Assembly: GCA_003118195.1 (NCBI GenBank)
Contig: BEXV01000687.1
Span: forward strand, 36,398-100,397
DNA length: 64,000 nt
Direction of reading: 5' to 3'
Source: Hemicentrotus pulcherrimus
Taxonomy: Eukaryota; Echinodermata; Echinoidea; Camarodonta; Strongylocentrotidae
Shown in pieces: positions 49,670-62,783 of this stretch (position 1 is the stretch's first letter; every line of letters starts with the position of its first letter). The notes beneath the pieces are model-generated. The model saw only the letters and a program-made list of their open reading frames with translations. It was not told where the DNA came from and ran no database searches. The position numbers were made by a program, and so were the translations under genes.

Positions 49670-50388
49670 GTATGCTCCTACGGGGCTATTACAATTTGAG
49701 GGTTTTTGTATTCATTTATTTAAATAAATAGTTCAGAATAGAATACATCCGAATTATCTTTATATTTGTATAGGTGATATACGATAATCTGAGTTTGTGT
49801 GAATTCGATTACTGAGTGCATACAATAATCCTCCCATTGATTCCTGCTTAGACACAAAAAATAAGAAGTAAAACCTCGACAGGAACATTAGGGTGAAAAT
49901 GCCTTTAATACTTCGAATGCGTTTCAATTTGTGACCCGATTTGTTATTATTGGAAGGAATGAAGGCAACGACTTCGATTTTTTTTACTTTTACATGAAGA
50001 CTACTTCACAAACACAAATGCCTTCAACATGAGGAATTTGGGCATTTGTACACGGGCTCCGACCTCTGAATGCTTAGAACATTTAACAAACCAATACAGC
50101 TTACAGTGGTTCTCAGGAATCCGGGAGATATTCAGCCGCTTCCCGTCCTATTTGGGCGGCATCTGCTCCCTCCCCCTTCTGTATTATTGTTTTAATTTGA
50201 CGTACTGTATGTTCTTGGTTTTCAAGGAGGAACAGGATATTCATGTAAAGAGTTGAATTGGAAATTTGCTGATGATTGATTTATTGTAGGAATATAATTT
50301 GCAGACCTTGTTATGTAATTGTCCTTTAAAATGCACCAAGGATCATAAAAAAGGGTTAAATGCATGGCTTTCCAATTTTCTGTCACAG

Positions 50389-50514
50389 CTAACCAGAATC
50401 GTAATGACGAAGGGACAGAAAACCTGATTCTCCTCACACACATGTATCTCATGGACTTCGTGCTTGTGATCGACATCGTGGTACGACTACGAACAGCCGT
50501 CACCACGCCCAACG
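50389..50514 (+). CDS. CNGK: CNGK exon, repeat B: S2
   Basis: 126 nt between tcacag and gtaaga, phase 1 at both ends. It encodes a short S1-S2 loop (NQNRNDEGTEN) and S2 (LILLTHMYLMDFVLVIDIVV) followed by RLRTA. The Asp residues in S2 are at positions expected for countercharges of a voltage-sensor-like domain. A diverged 305-bp tandem duplication fills most of the next intron. Confidence 0.88.
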
Positions 50515-50682
50515 GTAAGATTATAATTGGAGTATTCGAGTTGAAAGGATTCCGCCCTCCCATGTGATTATTGTTGCATGTTACGGGTGAAAGAATTAAA
50601 AAAGAAAAGCAATCAAGGCAAATACAAACAAAATAATGGAAATCAAAGAAACAAACAAGGAAATAAATAGGTTTTAAAAAAA

Positions 50683-51262
50683 CATCAACAACATTATCTC
50701 CGAGTTCAAGTTGGGAAAATATTTAAAATGTCTTACTGTGATGTCATCGATGTGATAACAAAATAGTGTATGTGTTGATTTTCCTCCAGCTAGAGGTGTG
50801 ATCACGTGATTGTAAAGTGCAGTTTCTCAATCCTTGAATAAAAAAGTGTAAAAGGGGAATATAAGAACTAACTGGGCCTGACGTCAGCAATAAAAGTAAT
50901 GTAAAGGTGCTGGGTTTCTAGTTGAAGTCTAGTCTTTTGATAATATCCAACTTTAGGGTTACATTGAATAAATAAAAGAAAAAAGACATCAACAAAATTA
51001 CCTCCTAATACGAGTTCAAAAAATGGAATAAACTATTTCACTCTGATGCCATCGATGTGATTACAATATAGTTTAGGTATTGGTTTTACGCCAGCAAGAG
51101 GAACGATCACGCGAAGTGCACTTTCCCAATCCTTGAACAAGACAGTGTAAACGGGTAATATTAAACTATCTGGCTCTGACGTCAGAGATAAAAGTGATGT
51201 AAATGAGCTGGGTTTATAGAAGAAGTCTATTTATGTTGAAATTAATAAATAAAAAAGAAAAC
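50683..51262 (+). repeat. 305-bp tandem duplication in the S2-S3 intron
   Basis: Catcgatgtga, caatccttgaa, ctgacgtcag and gctgggttt occur in the same order in both units (first near 50,741, second near 51,046). The units are noticeably diverged. Confidence 0.75.
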
Positions 51263-51362
51263 AAAAAGAGACAAGTATGATAATGATCGGTGTTTTCTTA
51301 TCCGTGAAAACAAAAATCGCGCGGGATATAATTATTTCTATAATATTACGTCCGTCTTGTAG

Positions 51363-51538
51363 GTACATTCAAGGACTTTCATTATATCCGGGACCACTAC
51401 GTACGGAGCTGGGGTTTCGTGGCTGATGTGGTGGCCATCCTACCCCTAGATCTGTTCTGTCTCCTGCTACCTGTAGGCATCCAACGGACTCATGCTCTCT
51501 ATCTACTAGCTCTCAACAGGCTTATCAAGTGCTGGCGG
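51363..51538 (+). CDS. CNGK: CNGK exon, repeat B: S3 and S4
   Basis: 176 nt between cttgtag and gtaggt, ending on a whole codon. It encodes the S2-S3 loop (IRDHYVRSWGFVAD), S3 (VVAILPLDLFCLLLPVGI) and an S4-like segment (YLLALNRLIKCWR) with three basic residues. The order FVAD...LPLD...LNRL is typical of CNG/HCN/EAG-family repeats. S4 has fewer basic positions than strongly voltage-gated channels. Confidence 0.9.
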
Positions 51539-51919
51539 GTAGGTTATGTTGTCAACCTCTTTGTGAACAGTTGATAGCAATTCACATTCCTGCCAAGAAA
51601 TGTCCACCGTTTCTCTATTTAATAATTCCGATGTTACTTAAGTCCTTTGGAAAATTGATTTTTATAACTTTGTGATATAGTTGTTATAGTTTTACGTATC
51701 AAATCAAGCTGAAGAAAAATTTGCTTTGAGTATATAAAACAACAATCTCTTTTTAAAACTGGACTAGAAAGACATATATGAACGAAAAAAAAAGCTTTAA
51801 ACAATATAACAATACGTAACAAAAATATCTCCTGTAGTTTTCCCTCTTTAAACCGTGCAGTTCCTACACGTACCACGTGAATAGTGATGTACATCTTTTG
51901 GAATCATCCCAACACATAG

Positions 51920-52062
51920 GTTCCAAACTACCTGCAGAACTTGGAGCAGAACCTGGACGTCAACATCGGGACCATCCGATTCTTCAAGTTTGTCATCTAC
52001 ATTGCTCTCCTCTCCCACTGGAGCGCCTGTCTATGGTACCTCTTCGCATGCCCATCGGGCAA
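51920..52062 (+). CDS. CNGK: CNGK exon, repeat B: S4-S5 linker and S5
   Basis: 143 nt after an acatag acceptor, ending two bases into a codon before gtaagt. It encodes VPNYLQNLEQNLDVNIGTIR, then S5 (FFKFVIYIALLSHWSACLWY) and LFACPSG. It aligns with the S5 exon of repeat A (ALLRTLKYTIVAAMVIHLTACGWYYLAC). A degenerate GGTACC-containing minisatellite begins about 30 bp after the donor. Confidence 0.88.
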
Positions 52063-52087
52063 GTAAGTACCCTTTTACAACGGTGAT

Positions 52088-52600
52088 CTATACTTCAGGT
52101 ACCTCACTACCCCGGTACCGTACATCCCAGTACCATACATTCCAGTTCCATAAATCATGTCACCCGACACCCTTGCTACCCTTGACCCTACACCACTGGT
52201 ACCATACAAAACTGGTACCATACACCTCTGGAATCTTATATACACCCGTAGTACCTTCATCCCAACTAATCTCGAACCATTGTGTCACATGCCCCGAGTA
52301 CCACGTACATGTACTCCCGATACCCTACAATCCAATACCCTACATCCCTGGTACCAAATAACTCTGGTGCCCTACAACATTCGTACCATAACCCTACGTA
52401 CACTCCACCCCTGGTATCCCACGCCCCTGGTACCACACAATCTCGATACCCTTAATCCTTTGGACCATACAATCTTGGTACCATACATCCAGGGTCATAC
52501 ATTTCTGGTATCCTTCACTGGAACCACAAGCCCTTGGTAGCATATACATCTGGTACTATACATGTACACCCCCGGTACCGTACAACCCTGGTACCAAGAG
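52088..52600 (+). repeat. Degenerate GGTACC-containing minisatellite
   Basis: About 500 bp of imperfect units around cctggtaccatacat, with many GGTACC sites. It starts about 30 bp after the donor of the repeat B S5 exon. Confidence 0.85.
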
Positions 52601-54859
52601 AGATTACCCTTCCAATGGATAGCCGGAAATATATTATTAACTTTCTGTTTAAAGTTAAAATATTCTTGTAATTATGAATGAAATCATCCAACAAAAATAA
52701 CATTCTCAATTAATTTCTTTCTTCTTGCTGCTATCAAATAAGTTATCACAAAATGCTCAATTGCTATTGTGCTTTCTAAATGCATTTACTTTTGCAACGG
52801 AAAATATATGTAATGTCATTAATTCCTCATCATAATTCGCATAAAGTAGTTCAGCAAATTAGATTGTTGGAAACAGCTTAGCATTGTTTTTTTTATTACA
52901 ATAGTGAACTAAAGTAAAGTCAAAATTCTGCTATTCTGTTATTATCTGGTCGAAACGAAAGTTGCACTGTTTGGTTAAGAATAAAGAAAGAAAATGCAAG
53001 ATATATTAATGTATATTCTATTGCTTAGTTTACTGTAACTCATTCAACTTGAACATATTATTTAAGTTAACAATATTACATTCATCCTTATGAAAGGGAA
53101 AACGATGATATTAAAGCTCCAAGAAGAAGAAGAAAAAAAAAAAGATTGATAACTTTATTGTACAAAAGAATCAGTTTGTATTACGTGTATCAATACTTTC
53201 GTTCGGGAACAACTGTGCCGAGAATATTCTTCTGAAATTTCGCTTCCTCAAGTAAGATCCCAAATCACGTGTGAGATAATTATATAACACTGTCCACTTG
53301 TTTTTTATCTGCATGGACTTCGACAACGTATTTTTCATCAATACTCTTCGTCGCGTTATGATATCTCATACTTCTGCCTTTAATCATATTCTAGTGCAGT
53401 GTTTTATTTATTATACATAATTACTACGCAACTTATTCTTGTTTTAAATAACGATGTTTTTTCTGCATGCCTTTTGAGTCTTAAAGACTTCTCTGTAACC
53501 AATTTATGTAAAACGAGATATCAGGTCATCAAGGAAATATTCTTTGAAAGATGAGTTTCTCATTAATTCAGTATTAAAGATCAATGAGAAGAAGTCTTAA
53601 ATTTATTTTAGACTTGTCATAGACTTAATCGTTATCAATGAATTTTTTAATTGAACTAAATGGTTTTTTAAAGTAACTTTCTATATGTTTTTATTCGTCA
53701 CATTTGTGTAAAGTTGTATTTCATGTAGCATATTCGTGGTATCACGCTCATGTAGTTTGCATTTGACGTCCAAATTAGTTGCTGCTTCGCTGTCTATTGC
53801 ATTGTATTCGTCCGTGTTGCTTGTCGCATTTAGGTTCCATCAAGACACGTTGTAGATACCCTATCTCATTGCTCACGTCACGGATCGACCAAATCAGTAT
53901 ATCCACAAAAATATATACATAAGACACTTGAATATAATCCCCAAGTAGATAATACCTTGGAATGTAATTGTTAACTAGTACCCTCCCTCCAAATTGCAAA
54001 GATATCCCTCATAGTTATAAACGTTAAGTATTGGGGCGGCACTAGGTATTTTTCTTTTAAAGGGGGGAGGGGGTGACAGAAGGCAAATACGATATTGGAA
54101 AAAAAGTCGGATGCATGCAGAACCGTAAATGAATTCATTGTCCAATTCTTCCCAAACGTGCTGGATGATCCTAATTGGAAATATACATGTAGCTAAAAAA
54201 AGAAGCTCATTCATATATAGATCCTCAAAAAAATACGACTTAGATAAAGCAGTATTCCTTTGAAAAGCGTCGACATTGGAAATGCTCCTGCTTCTTGGTG
54301 CCGCCTCTACATACAAGTAGTGCATTGTAGAAAATCCCGCCCTCCTTCACATCGTGGTATTAGTTAAGAGTACACTTTTTAGAAAACGTATTTGCTTAAT
54401 TGTCCTTTCGCCGTTCACATACATTCGGTTAGTACACATTGCACCATTAAGGTACATTCTCGGGCACAGACATCACGGTATCTACCAGTTAGAACGAATT
54501 GAGTTTGTTGTAGTGATATCTGAATCAATTTCGGGGATACCCTCTATCAATTCAAAATTTAGAATAAATGTATAACTAGCTTTGCCTTCAGCTATCGAAA
54601 ATCAAACAAAACTACACCAGGAGGTATTTCGCGGCAGTTGTATAAACTTTGATATTTCACGTCATAGTCAGAGGGTACTTCAACTCTCTGTATCCTGTAC
54701 TCTCAGGGTATATTAATCTTATAGGCCGCCAGCGACGTCCATTTTGTCATGTTTGTTGGGTATTGTCCTTGCAAATCTAGTTTGTTTCTGTGTTTTTGTT
54801 TCTATTGGATCTTTGGTTTTCGGCATTCGTCTTTTCAATATGGTTAATTGCTGAGAACT

Positions 54860-56150
54860 TTTTTTTCTTCTAGTCGATTCACTTCGAGTGAAACAAATAT
54901 GCTTTTGTTTTGCTTTCATCGAGAGCCCGAGACATACCACAGTCAACCGAACGAGACCGAAACCCGCCGGCTACACCAGACTCATCAAACCTTTACGTTA
55001 CGCCTATTGGCCACGTATTACTACCAGTCGGTTTTAAAGTTAGTCGGTCATCGTGTTTAGAGGGCGCTTTTCGCAACGCTCAATGACTTTGACAAACCAT
55101 ACCAGTAGCAGTGCCATTGCAGCAACGAGGCCTCGCCAAAGATTTCCGGTCAAACCTAAAGTGGTCACTTTTCACCGAGCGTGCTTTGCGAGATATGTTG
55201 CTGTTCTACACGTGTTATTTGCATATTGATAAAGCAATTAATGGGCATTGTGTGCAACTGATATTGCACGATTTCCATACAATCTCCGAGCAGCCTCTGT
55301 ACGGATGTGTCCCGGTCTGCCCCCGGGGGCCAATACAATAAATGGCACGATGCTCGTAGATAATGTAAACACAAACATCGTAGCCCGTAGCCTCCTACGA
55401 TGTCTTTGATAAATCGTAGACTAATTTATCGTAAGGCGCCCGGGGCAAAGGCATAACGGATTGTAGCGGGTTTTCGCTCAGCGACATAAAGACCTTCTAC
55501 GACTCGGGAGCACTCAGGGTTCCGGTCGTCGAAAACGGACCGCCCTCGTTCCAATAAGCGGTTTCGCTTTCCAGTGAACGCGAACGTATAGTACGGAGGT
55601 ATCGCAATATGCAATGACAATCCCCTGCCACGCAATACAGTAACTAAGGTATACACGACTAGCAAAATATCACATTTCAACAAATCATAATCTAGCTTTA
55701 AAATAATTCATGTTATATTCAAGTTGTTATATTTAAGAAACAATTTAATTGAACAACAAATATCATCGAATATCCGTTCGCGTTGAAATACGTCATCTTC
55801 CTTCGCGTACGTCCCCCGATCAGCTTTGTTACAAGCGCGTGGATTGGCTGTTGACTCATTTTGGACGTCATAAAAAATGCCCGTAGATTTGGACAACAAC
55901 TGATCTCGATTTCAGTACCTTAGCGGCCACACCGCTAGTACTATAGTAGCTTATCGGATTTGCACACGAACCGCAGATTCTCCGTCCGAGTTAAGCTTGC
56001 AAAAGCTCCCGATTTTGCAGGGACCGCACGCGGCGTGATGTAAGGAACCCTAAAGAGCGAAGCGTTCTCGATCTTACGTCGACGCATCCACTTTAAGTCG
56101 CGGGTGGAGTCGGGCGGTTTGACTGAGGTAGCAATGTTTAATCACGTATT
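54860..56150. other. GC/CpG-richer island in the S5-pore intron of repeat B
   Basis: In contrast to its AT-rich flanks this stretch has many CG dinucleotides and repeated cgtag / ctacg words (about 55,340-55,500). The open frames in it match nothing I recognise and no splice-bounded exon continues the channel. It could be an old transposon or a regulatory island. Confidence 0.4.
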
Positions 56151-56462
56151 CAGCGTTTTCATGTTCCTTAATATTGCTGCTCCTATTATATAGTCTGTGT
56201 TCATTAAGGATTTTTTACTAAATTTTTGGAATAATTTTGTTAATCGAATCGCTATGTGTGGTTTCATTTTGACCTTTAACTAGGGATTTTATTTTTTCGA
56301 GAGCCATGTATGTTTTTTATTTTGTCATTCAATTTATTAGGAGATTTGGGGACCTAAAGCTTAGTGTATTATTAATAGTTTTGTTTCATTTATCAAAAAA
56401 GTAAAGAAACGATCTAAAATTTAAATACTGCTTTGGTAAAGTTGACGTAAGGTAAACCTAAC

Positions 56463-56519
56463 CCTTACACTCACAAATTATATTTCACCTCATTCCAGAA
56501 CTCAAACTTCTCTTTAAAG
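56463..56519 (+). mobile_element. Right-end fragment of the 380-bp element, copy C
   Basis: Actcacaaattatatttcac and ccagaactcaaacttctctt match the right end of copies A and B; the rest is missing or unrecognisable. It lies in the large S5-pore intron of repeat B. Confidence 0.6.
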
Positions 56520-59500
56520 TGAAAACTAATTCTTATCCTTATGATACAAAAGGTGATGTTTGAACATGTAAATAGTCACCTGTTTTTTTAATGTAGAAAC
56601 AACTAAAACCACATGTGTTTTTTCCAATTTGTCATGATTTCGTTGATTTAAGGAAAATGAAAATGTTAAGCGTGTATTCACAAAACCAGTTTATTTTGCG
56701 CTTCTCATATAAACAGATAAACACACAGAACTTAAAATCGTGAATTAAAACAAAAACTATACGTGTAAGGATTGTTCTTTGGTTAATAGCGTCTCATTAT
56801 TTTTCTGGTTCTGTTGTTTTTTCAACGAATAGATTTGTATTGCTGTTAGATTTTAACGCAATTGCCAAATTTCATGATCTTGATATTGTGTTGTTCAAAT
56901 GCTATTCGTTCAACGCTGCCATTTATCTTGTATCATGTTTGCCGAAACAACAGATTGTCGATCACTGTGGAATTCATGTACTTTTTTATAGAAAATAATC
57001 ACTTTACTTTCTTAGAGTCGCCCTTTCTCCTTTTTCCTTATTTTGGTACTAGTAGTTACGCTGTACAAACCAATATATATCATTTTGGCATTTGTGTCCT
57101 CGCCGAAAAGCTTTTCTTCATATATTTTCTTGTTCTTTCACGAACATTTTGATTTCAATCTCAGTTTGTTTTTAGCTCATCGACATGTTTCTATTTATAG
57201 AACAAGTCGTTTGATTAGATCTGTTTGTTTGTAGATGCTATTCATATATTCAGTATTATTTCTTAAAGAAGCAGTTTACTTCTATGAACACTACATTTAT
57301 TTGCGCACAGTAACCAAGGTATTACACACATTATGTTACATTTATGATGCAGATTATAGCCATATCTACAATGTCAATAATATTTATACTCGTGGAATTA
57401 GAGAGTTAAAACAAATATTCTACATGGTTGCGTAGCTTATATTTTAGGTAGAAAAGTGTAGCAATAACGTTCTATTAACGTTATGAATTCATTTGATGGT
57501 AGATCGCCACCCCACCCCTCAAATCTTGCTCCAATCCCACATCTTTATGGTATAATTGTACTATGTTTTGCATGATCGTAGAGCATCGCCCCTTCCCTTT
57601 CCCCCTCTCCCACCCCCAAGAACTAGATACATGTTGTCCTTGTGATATTGTGATTGTGTAAGACCACCCTTCATGAACACCAAGGCATTAAAACCATTTT
57701 GGCAACCCGCACATGCAACCCCACCCCTTTCCCCTCATCACAGTTGTGTTTAGCTGTTAAGTAGTTGTCTTCGGTGTTTCGTTTATTGATCGGTCAGTGC
57801 AAATAACACTTGGATTTTTACTTTTGACAATAACGTTTGTTTTTTTCCCGTCTTGTTAATATTTATAATACAAATTGTTTTTCCCCGCTCTCTCCCTTTT
57901 GTTTCTTCAATGCTTACCCGATGATAAATGTTTCCTCCCATCCTTTGTTTGTTTCTATCTTAACCCCACTTACAATTTTCCTTCTATTATACGTTTATCT
58001 AACATTCTCCCCCAACCCTTTACATCACTAAACCCCGCCCTTCTTGTAATTATCACGCCCTTCTTGTCAAATGACTATGGTAACCACCCCCTGTGTGTGT
58101 ATTGCCCTTCCTCCTTTTGGTCTGTGTCCCTCCCCCTTTTCCAACTTGGATTACAACACGAAGCTGTCAAGTGGACATGTTCAAAAGCGATGCACATTTC
58201 GTGTTCAACAGTAAGGGGTCGACGAGGTTAGCATTAAAGAATGGTTTCCTATTTTTTTCTCATCCATTTATGTGTGAAGAATGATTTTTTTCCTTCTCCA
58301 TATTTCGCTTTCTCTTTCTGGCTTCGGGTTTCTGTATATCATTGCTGCTTTAATTTTTCTTCCTATAACTTGCCTCTAATTCTGACGTTAATTATTTAAG
58401 AAGTTAAGTAACAGAATATATTGCAGACAAGCATAGATTCTATAAGGCTACACAACTCAAAAATGTAACCAATGTACAATTCAAGAAGATGCATACTTTA
58501 CACCAAATATGTACACGTTATTTAAAAAGGGACGTTGATATCCAATGAAGTTCATTAAAAACGTTGGTCTTAATTCAACAAATATTTATTTAAAAAAAGA
58601 CCTTTAAGCTATTTTGGTACTGACATACAATTAGAATGGAGATGAACTACTAAACTAATTCTAAATTATCAATTTTACTTTAGAGCATCAAAGCTTCAGG
58701 TTTTTGTTTCTAAAACCATTTTCTCGTTTTGAAATGAAACAATTCGATATTTTATCAAGAAGTTTAGATAAACGACTCAGTTTAGAGGCAAGTTCCATTG
58801 CATGTACATATGGCGATTGGTTGTAATTAAGCTGATGGCTACCATACGAAGCGCTTTCTAATCATAATGGAAGACATCATCACACGTATTAGTTTATTCT
58901 TCTGGTAGTTTGCTACTTCATAATGACTTTTCTTTTCGGAGCATGAGCTTCTTTGGCAACTTGTCACAATCTTGCTGCATAACTGCTTTTCATGACCTTT
59001 TATTATCTTCTATGGAAAAGTTTCCGTAACTTAGTTCACTCTCTTTAGATAGACAATCAGTAGACTTAGTAGTAAATATTTATTCGTAATTTAATGTACT
59101 TAAAATGTATTTGAATTTCGTTGCAGGTGATCTGAAATACACACGGTTATATAAGCATAAACGCATGTGAAATAATGACAAATTTTATAATTAAAGTTCT
59201 TTATTTTCCTCTACACACAATGGTATTAAGGTATTACTTTTGCTAAGGTATCACTATGACTAGGTGAATATATATCAACCTTAATAGCTACATCTATAGC
59301 TATTTTTAGTTTACATTACAATGCATCTACGTCAAGGTAAATGTTCAGTAGAAGTATTTCTTCCAATGCCATTCCATTCCATTAGCACGTTCCCAAAATC
59401 AACATGTAGATAATAAGAATGACAGTTACTGCAAATTCAAAATCATCATCATGCACAACCTCAAAGGATTACAATACGAAGGTATGACATCCATCGTACA

Positions 59501-61454
59501 TTGTAGATATATATCATTCTCTCGACATTTGGATACAAACATGTATACAAATAAAGATCATTGGAAATGAGAGGTAGGCCTACTGTGCATCAATTGTTCT
59601 TTGTTGTAAACTCATGAAACATTGTGTCATGCTTTTGTGCATCATGGTCAAATCAAAGTTGAAAAGCAGTTTTCATTTGACTCGAAGAGACAGCCCATAT
59701 GAATGTTTGCTCTTCGGATTCTCATCATAAATTATCTTCTTGCCGTTTTTCCTTTCCAACCGACAGTATAGTATGTAATTTGTTTTCATAGGATAAGGAA
59801 ATAGTCATCCTAGATATCTTGTGGATAATTATTTCCCATGCTGTCCTATTAAAACAAAATATAGTTTGTATACGGATCTGATTTTACTATGAAGATACTT
59901 AAATCCATTGTAAATAGGGAAAAGTAATTGCTCCAATCAATGACATTAAAGTCTCTGATGATTCTTAATTAGAAAGGAGATAAAGATTTTTTGACCAGAT
60001 CTATAGTCTTTAACCGCCCCGCCCCCAAAAAAGAAATATTTAACAAATATTTCAAAATCGTATTTTCATCATTAGCTTCATTAGTCCATACAGTCAAAAT
60101 CAAATGAATTGCAATTATTATTATTGTTTTTTTTTTTATGTTGTTGTCTCTGCTTCGTGTTAAATAGCCAAAGTATGATCTTGCTTTGGTATTCTTCTCA
60201 TTGATCTATTGATTTATTTATCTATTTACTTTTTACATCGGTTGTGGCTACCATATGTGTTTTTATTTATTTTTTTTATTTATCACGCTCATTATTGCCT
60301 TCATATTATGCTTCTTTTATTGCATATCATATCAATTTGGCTATCTTCTCTGTCCGCTTTACTAATACCTAGGCTGCGGGCAAACTCTCATTTACAATAT
60401 ACTGTATCAAATAGACTTTCAGCTAACTTGCGCTTCTTAGATTATTTAATTTTCTTAGCATAGACCTATGCTTACAACTATCATATTCCATATAATTTCC
60501 GTAGATATTGATTATTATTGAAATGTACGTTACAGGTGAGTAAAATTATTTGATTTCAGTTCCTCTCAGGTATTCTGTGTCATAACCAAAATATGTATAT
60601 ACGTACAACTGGAAAAAAAAACTTACTAGAAATTGCCTGTAAAGTATAGCCTATGTAGATTAAAATCGATATTCCAAAAATAGACGTGCAGTTTGCTGGT
60701 CATGAGGCTTTTTAAAGCTTTTACATTTATTTTAAAATTAATCTTCTATCATCTAAATAGCATATCGGACATCCTTACCAATATGGTCGTTGTCTACCCC
60801 CCCCCCCCACCCCTTTAAAAAATATTTAAAAAACGGACAATTACATCGCCAAGAAAAAAAAGAAGAATAAATAACTAGTTTGATGAACAAGTGGTTGCTT
60901 TCAAATGTAAGTCCTTTCATTGAGCATTACCTGCAACTCATTTAGTTTTTGTAAGAGGAGTAGTGTCAAAGACCTTCAATTATCAAGTTTTGGCACTTCC
61001 AATTGGATTAAAGTTTTAGAGATAATAAGTTTTAATATAAGGCTGTATATAATTATACTTTTTATTGATAAGTTAATATATATTATGGGAGCCGAAATTC
61101 TTGAGTATTAATGAACGATGTATTTTACTAAAATGCGGTACAATATTACGGACTCAAAATTTCAGTGTGGAAAGTTACCGCGTTGTGACTTGCAAATAAA
61201 TGGTTATAATATTAATTTGTGGAGACTACGTACACGTTCATTCCGCAGTGTGTAAATGTGTTCATACATTTCTGACAAAATGGAGATTTTGTATTATGAG
61301 GGTCATTGGACTATGAGTTCGGTTGATTGTCGAATCCGGAGAACTACCTGGGTCGTTTTGACTCAGTTGGTACTCTTCTCATTTTGTAATTTCGAGTCAG
61401 TTTGTGATTTTAATCTGACTAATCTTCTTTCCTTCCCTCGCGATGTTCGAGCAG

Positions 61455-61706
61455 CGACGACGGTGCGCAAGCCGCTCCTGCCGTGGACATGCCGGTGGAC
61501 GAGGTGTTCACACTCCCGTCACACGAGTACATTCAATCGTTATACTGGGCTGCGGCAACGATGACATCTACGGGCTACGGAGACATCAGCGCGCATTCGA
61601 CCATCGGCCGCGCCATCGCCCTGGCTGCGATGCTTGTGGGACTCCTACTCTACGGCTACTGCCTGTCCTCCATCGCTGCTACGCTGGCAAACTCAGATGC
61701 CCCAAG
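61455..61706 (+). CDS. CNGK: CNGK exon, repeat B: turret, pore and S6
   Basis: 252 nt after a cgagcag acceptor; its first base completes the codon opened at 52,062, and it ends two bases into a codon before gtaagt. It encodes a turret without cysteines (VDMPVDEVFTLPSHEYIQ), the pore helix and filter (SLYWAAATMTSTGYGD) and S6 (ALAAMLVGLLLYGYCLSSIA). GYGD again predicts K+ selectivity. Unlike repeat A, pore helix, filter and S6 share one exon, and the exon is more GC-rich than its flanks. The 9.4-kb intron before it could hide a further small turret exon, but phases match without one. Confidence 0.92.
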
Positions 61707-62783
61707 GTAAGTGATGCGGAGCATAATGGTCATGACATCTTTTCATGTATTTTGTTTACTATGGTGTTTAGGCGAGGATTTATAATCATCATCATGATAT
61801 AGATCTATTTCATTTTTGTTAAAAAATCAAACAAAAAACATTTAAATATTTGAATTATACTTTCAGGAAAAAATACATGTAGATGATAAAAAGATACATC
61901 TCTTGGGCTTTGAACTAATGAAACATACAAATAAAAGCACTTCTGATTTGTAACCTTTTGTCAATAATTGAAGTATAGGTTAACGTTATTAATTCATATA
62001 TTTTTGTTGTAGCTAGGTCTATATTATTATTATGTTTACTTGCTGTGAAGTGTGATCAAAGTATCAGACAGGCAGTATTCATTTATGTGCTGTACTGGTT
62101 CCTAACTCTTAAGCTGGCACCCGTACATGCACCCAGTGCCACAGTGCTAATCCCTATTGTGCCAGCGACAAATCCCCTGCGTGGCCAGTTAATTTTAGGG
62201 TTGGTTCAAGAGCGTGTTTTTTTTAAATCTTTACTATGTTTGATCCACTATAACTTCTCAATCGTATGTTGTATAAACAAACATTGTACATGAAAGTTGT
62301 AGGAAATTTTACCATCTTTCCATTGATACCAATATGTCAAACCAATCCGTCATCTCATATGGTTTCTCAATATGTTCAGTGCACACAACAAAGTACCCTC
62401 CTTTTATATATGATATAAAAAACAAATCGCTAAATTACTCAAGAAAAATCCAATCGGACTGTTGTAGACAAAGAAATGTAATCGAAAGACGTTAATCTGA
62501 TGCACGCGATGCTCCTTTTAATAGTGCTGCAAATTAAAGCACTCAGCACGGTGCAATGTGCATGAACAATAACTGTTATTACATATGCGTGCTAGCGTGC
62601 ATAAAGCAGAGAAGCGGTAGCTCGCAAGCATGAATGTAGCAATCAATCGATAGCGAGCTCGCGTGCACAAGGCACTATAACAATAGTGCGCTAGCAGTCT
62701 CATGGCAGGATATGAGTTAAAGCAAGGTTACTACTTATACAAATTTGTTACGGAAATTCAAAACGTGAATATAAGTTGTGAAG

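Larger units (their letters stand above)
52601..61454. other. Large intron before the repeat B pore exon
   Basis: With the minisatellite at 52.1-52.6 kb it makes a 9.4-kb intron, the longest fully contained one of this gene. It holds the GC-richer island and the copy C fragment; otherwise AT-rich with no supported exon. Confidence 0.65.

Noticed and set aside
52157..52540. 127-codon open frame after the S5 exon of repeat B
   Set aside because: Pro/Thr-rich reading of the GGTACC minisatellite.
53160..53255. A stretch ending at gtaaga that could be a turret exon of repeat B
   Set aside because: The only upstream acceptor gives the wrong phase for the aa|c junction.
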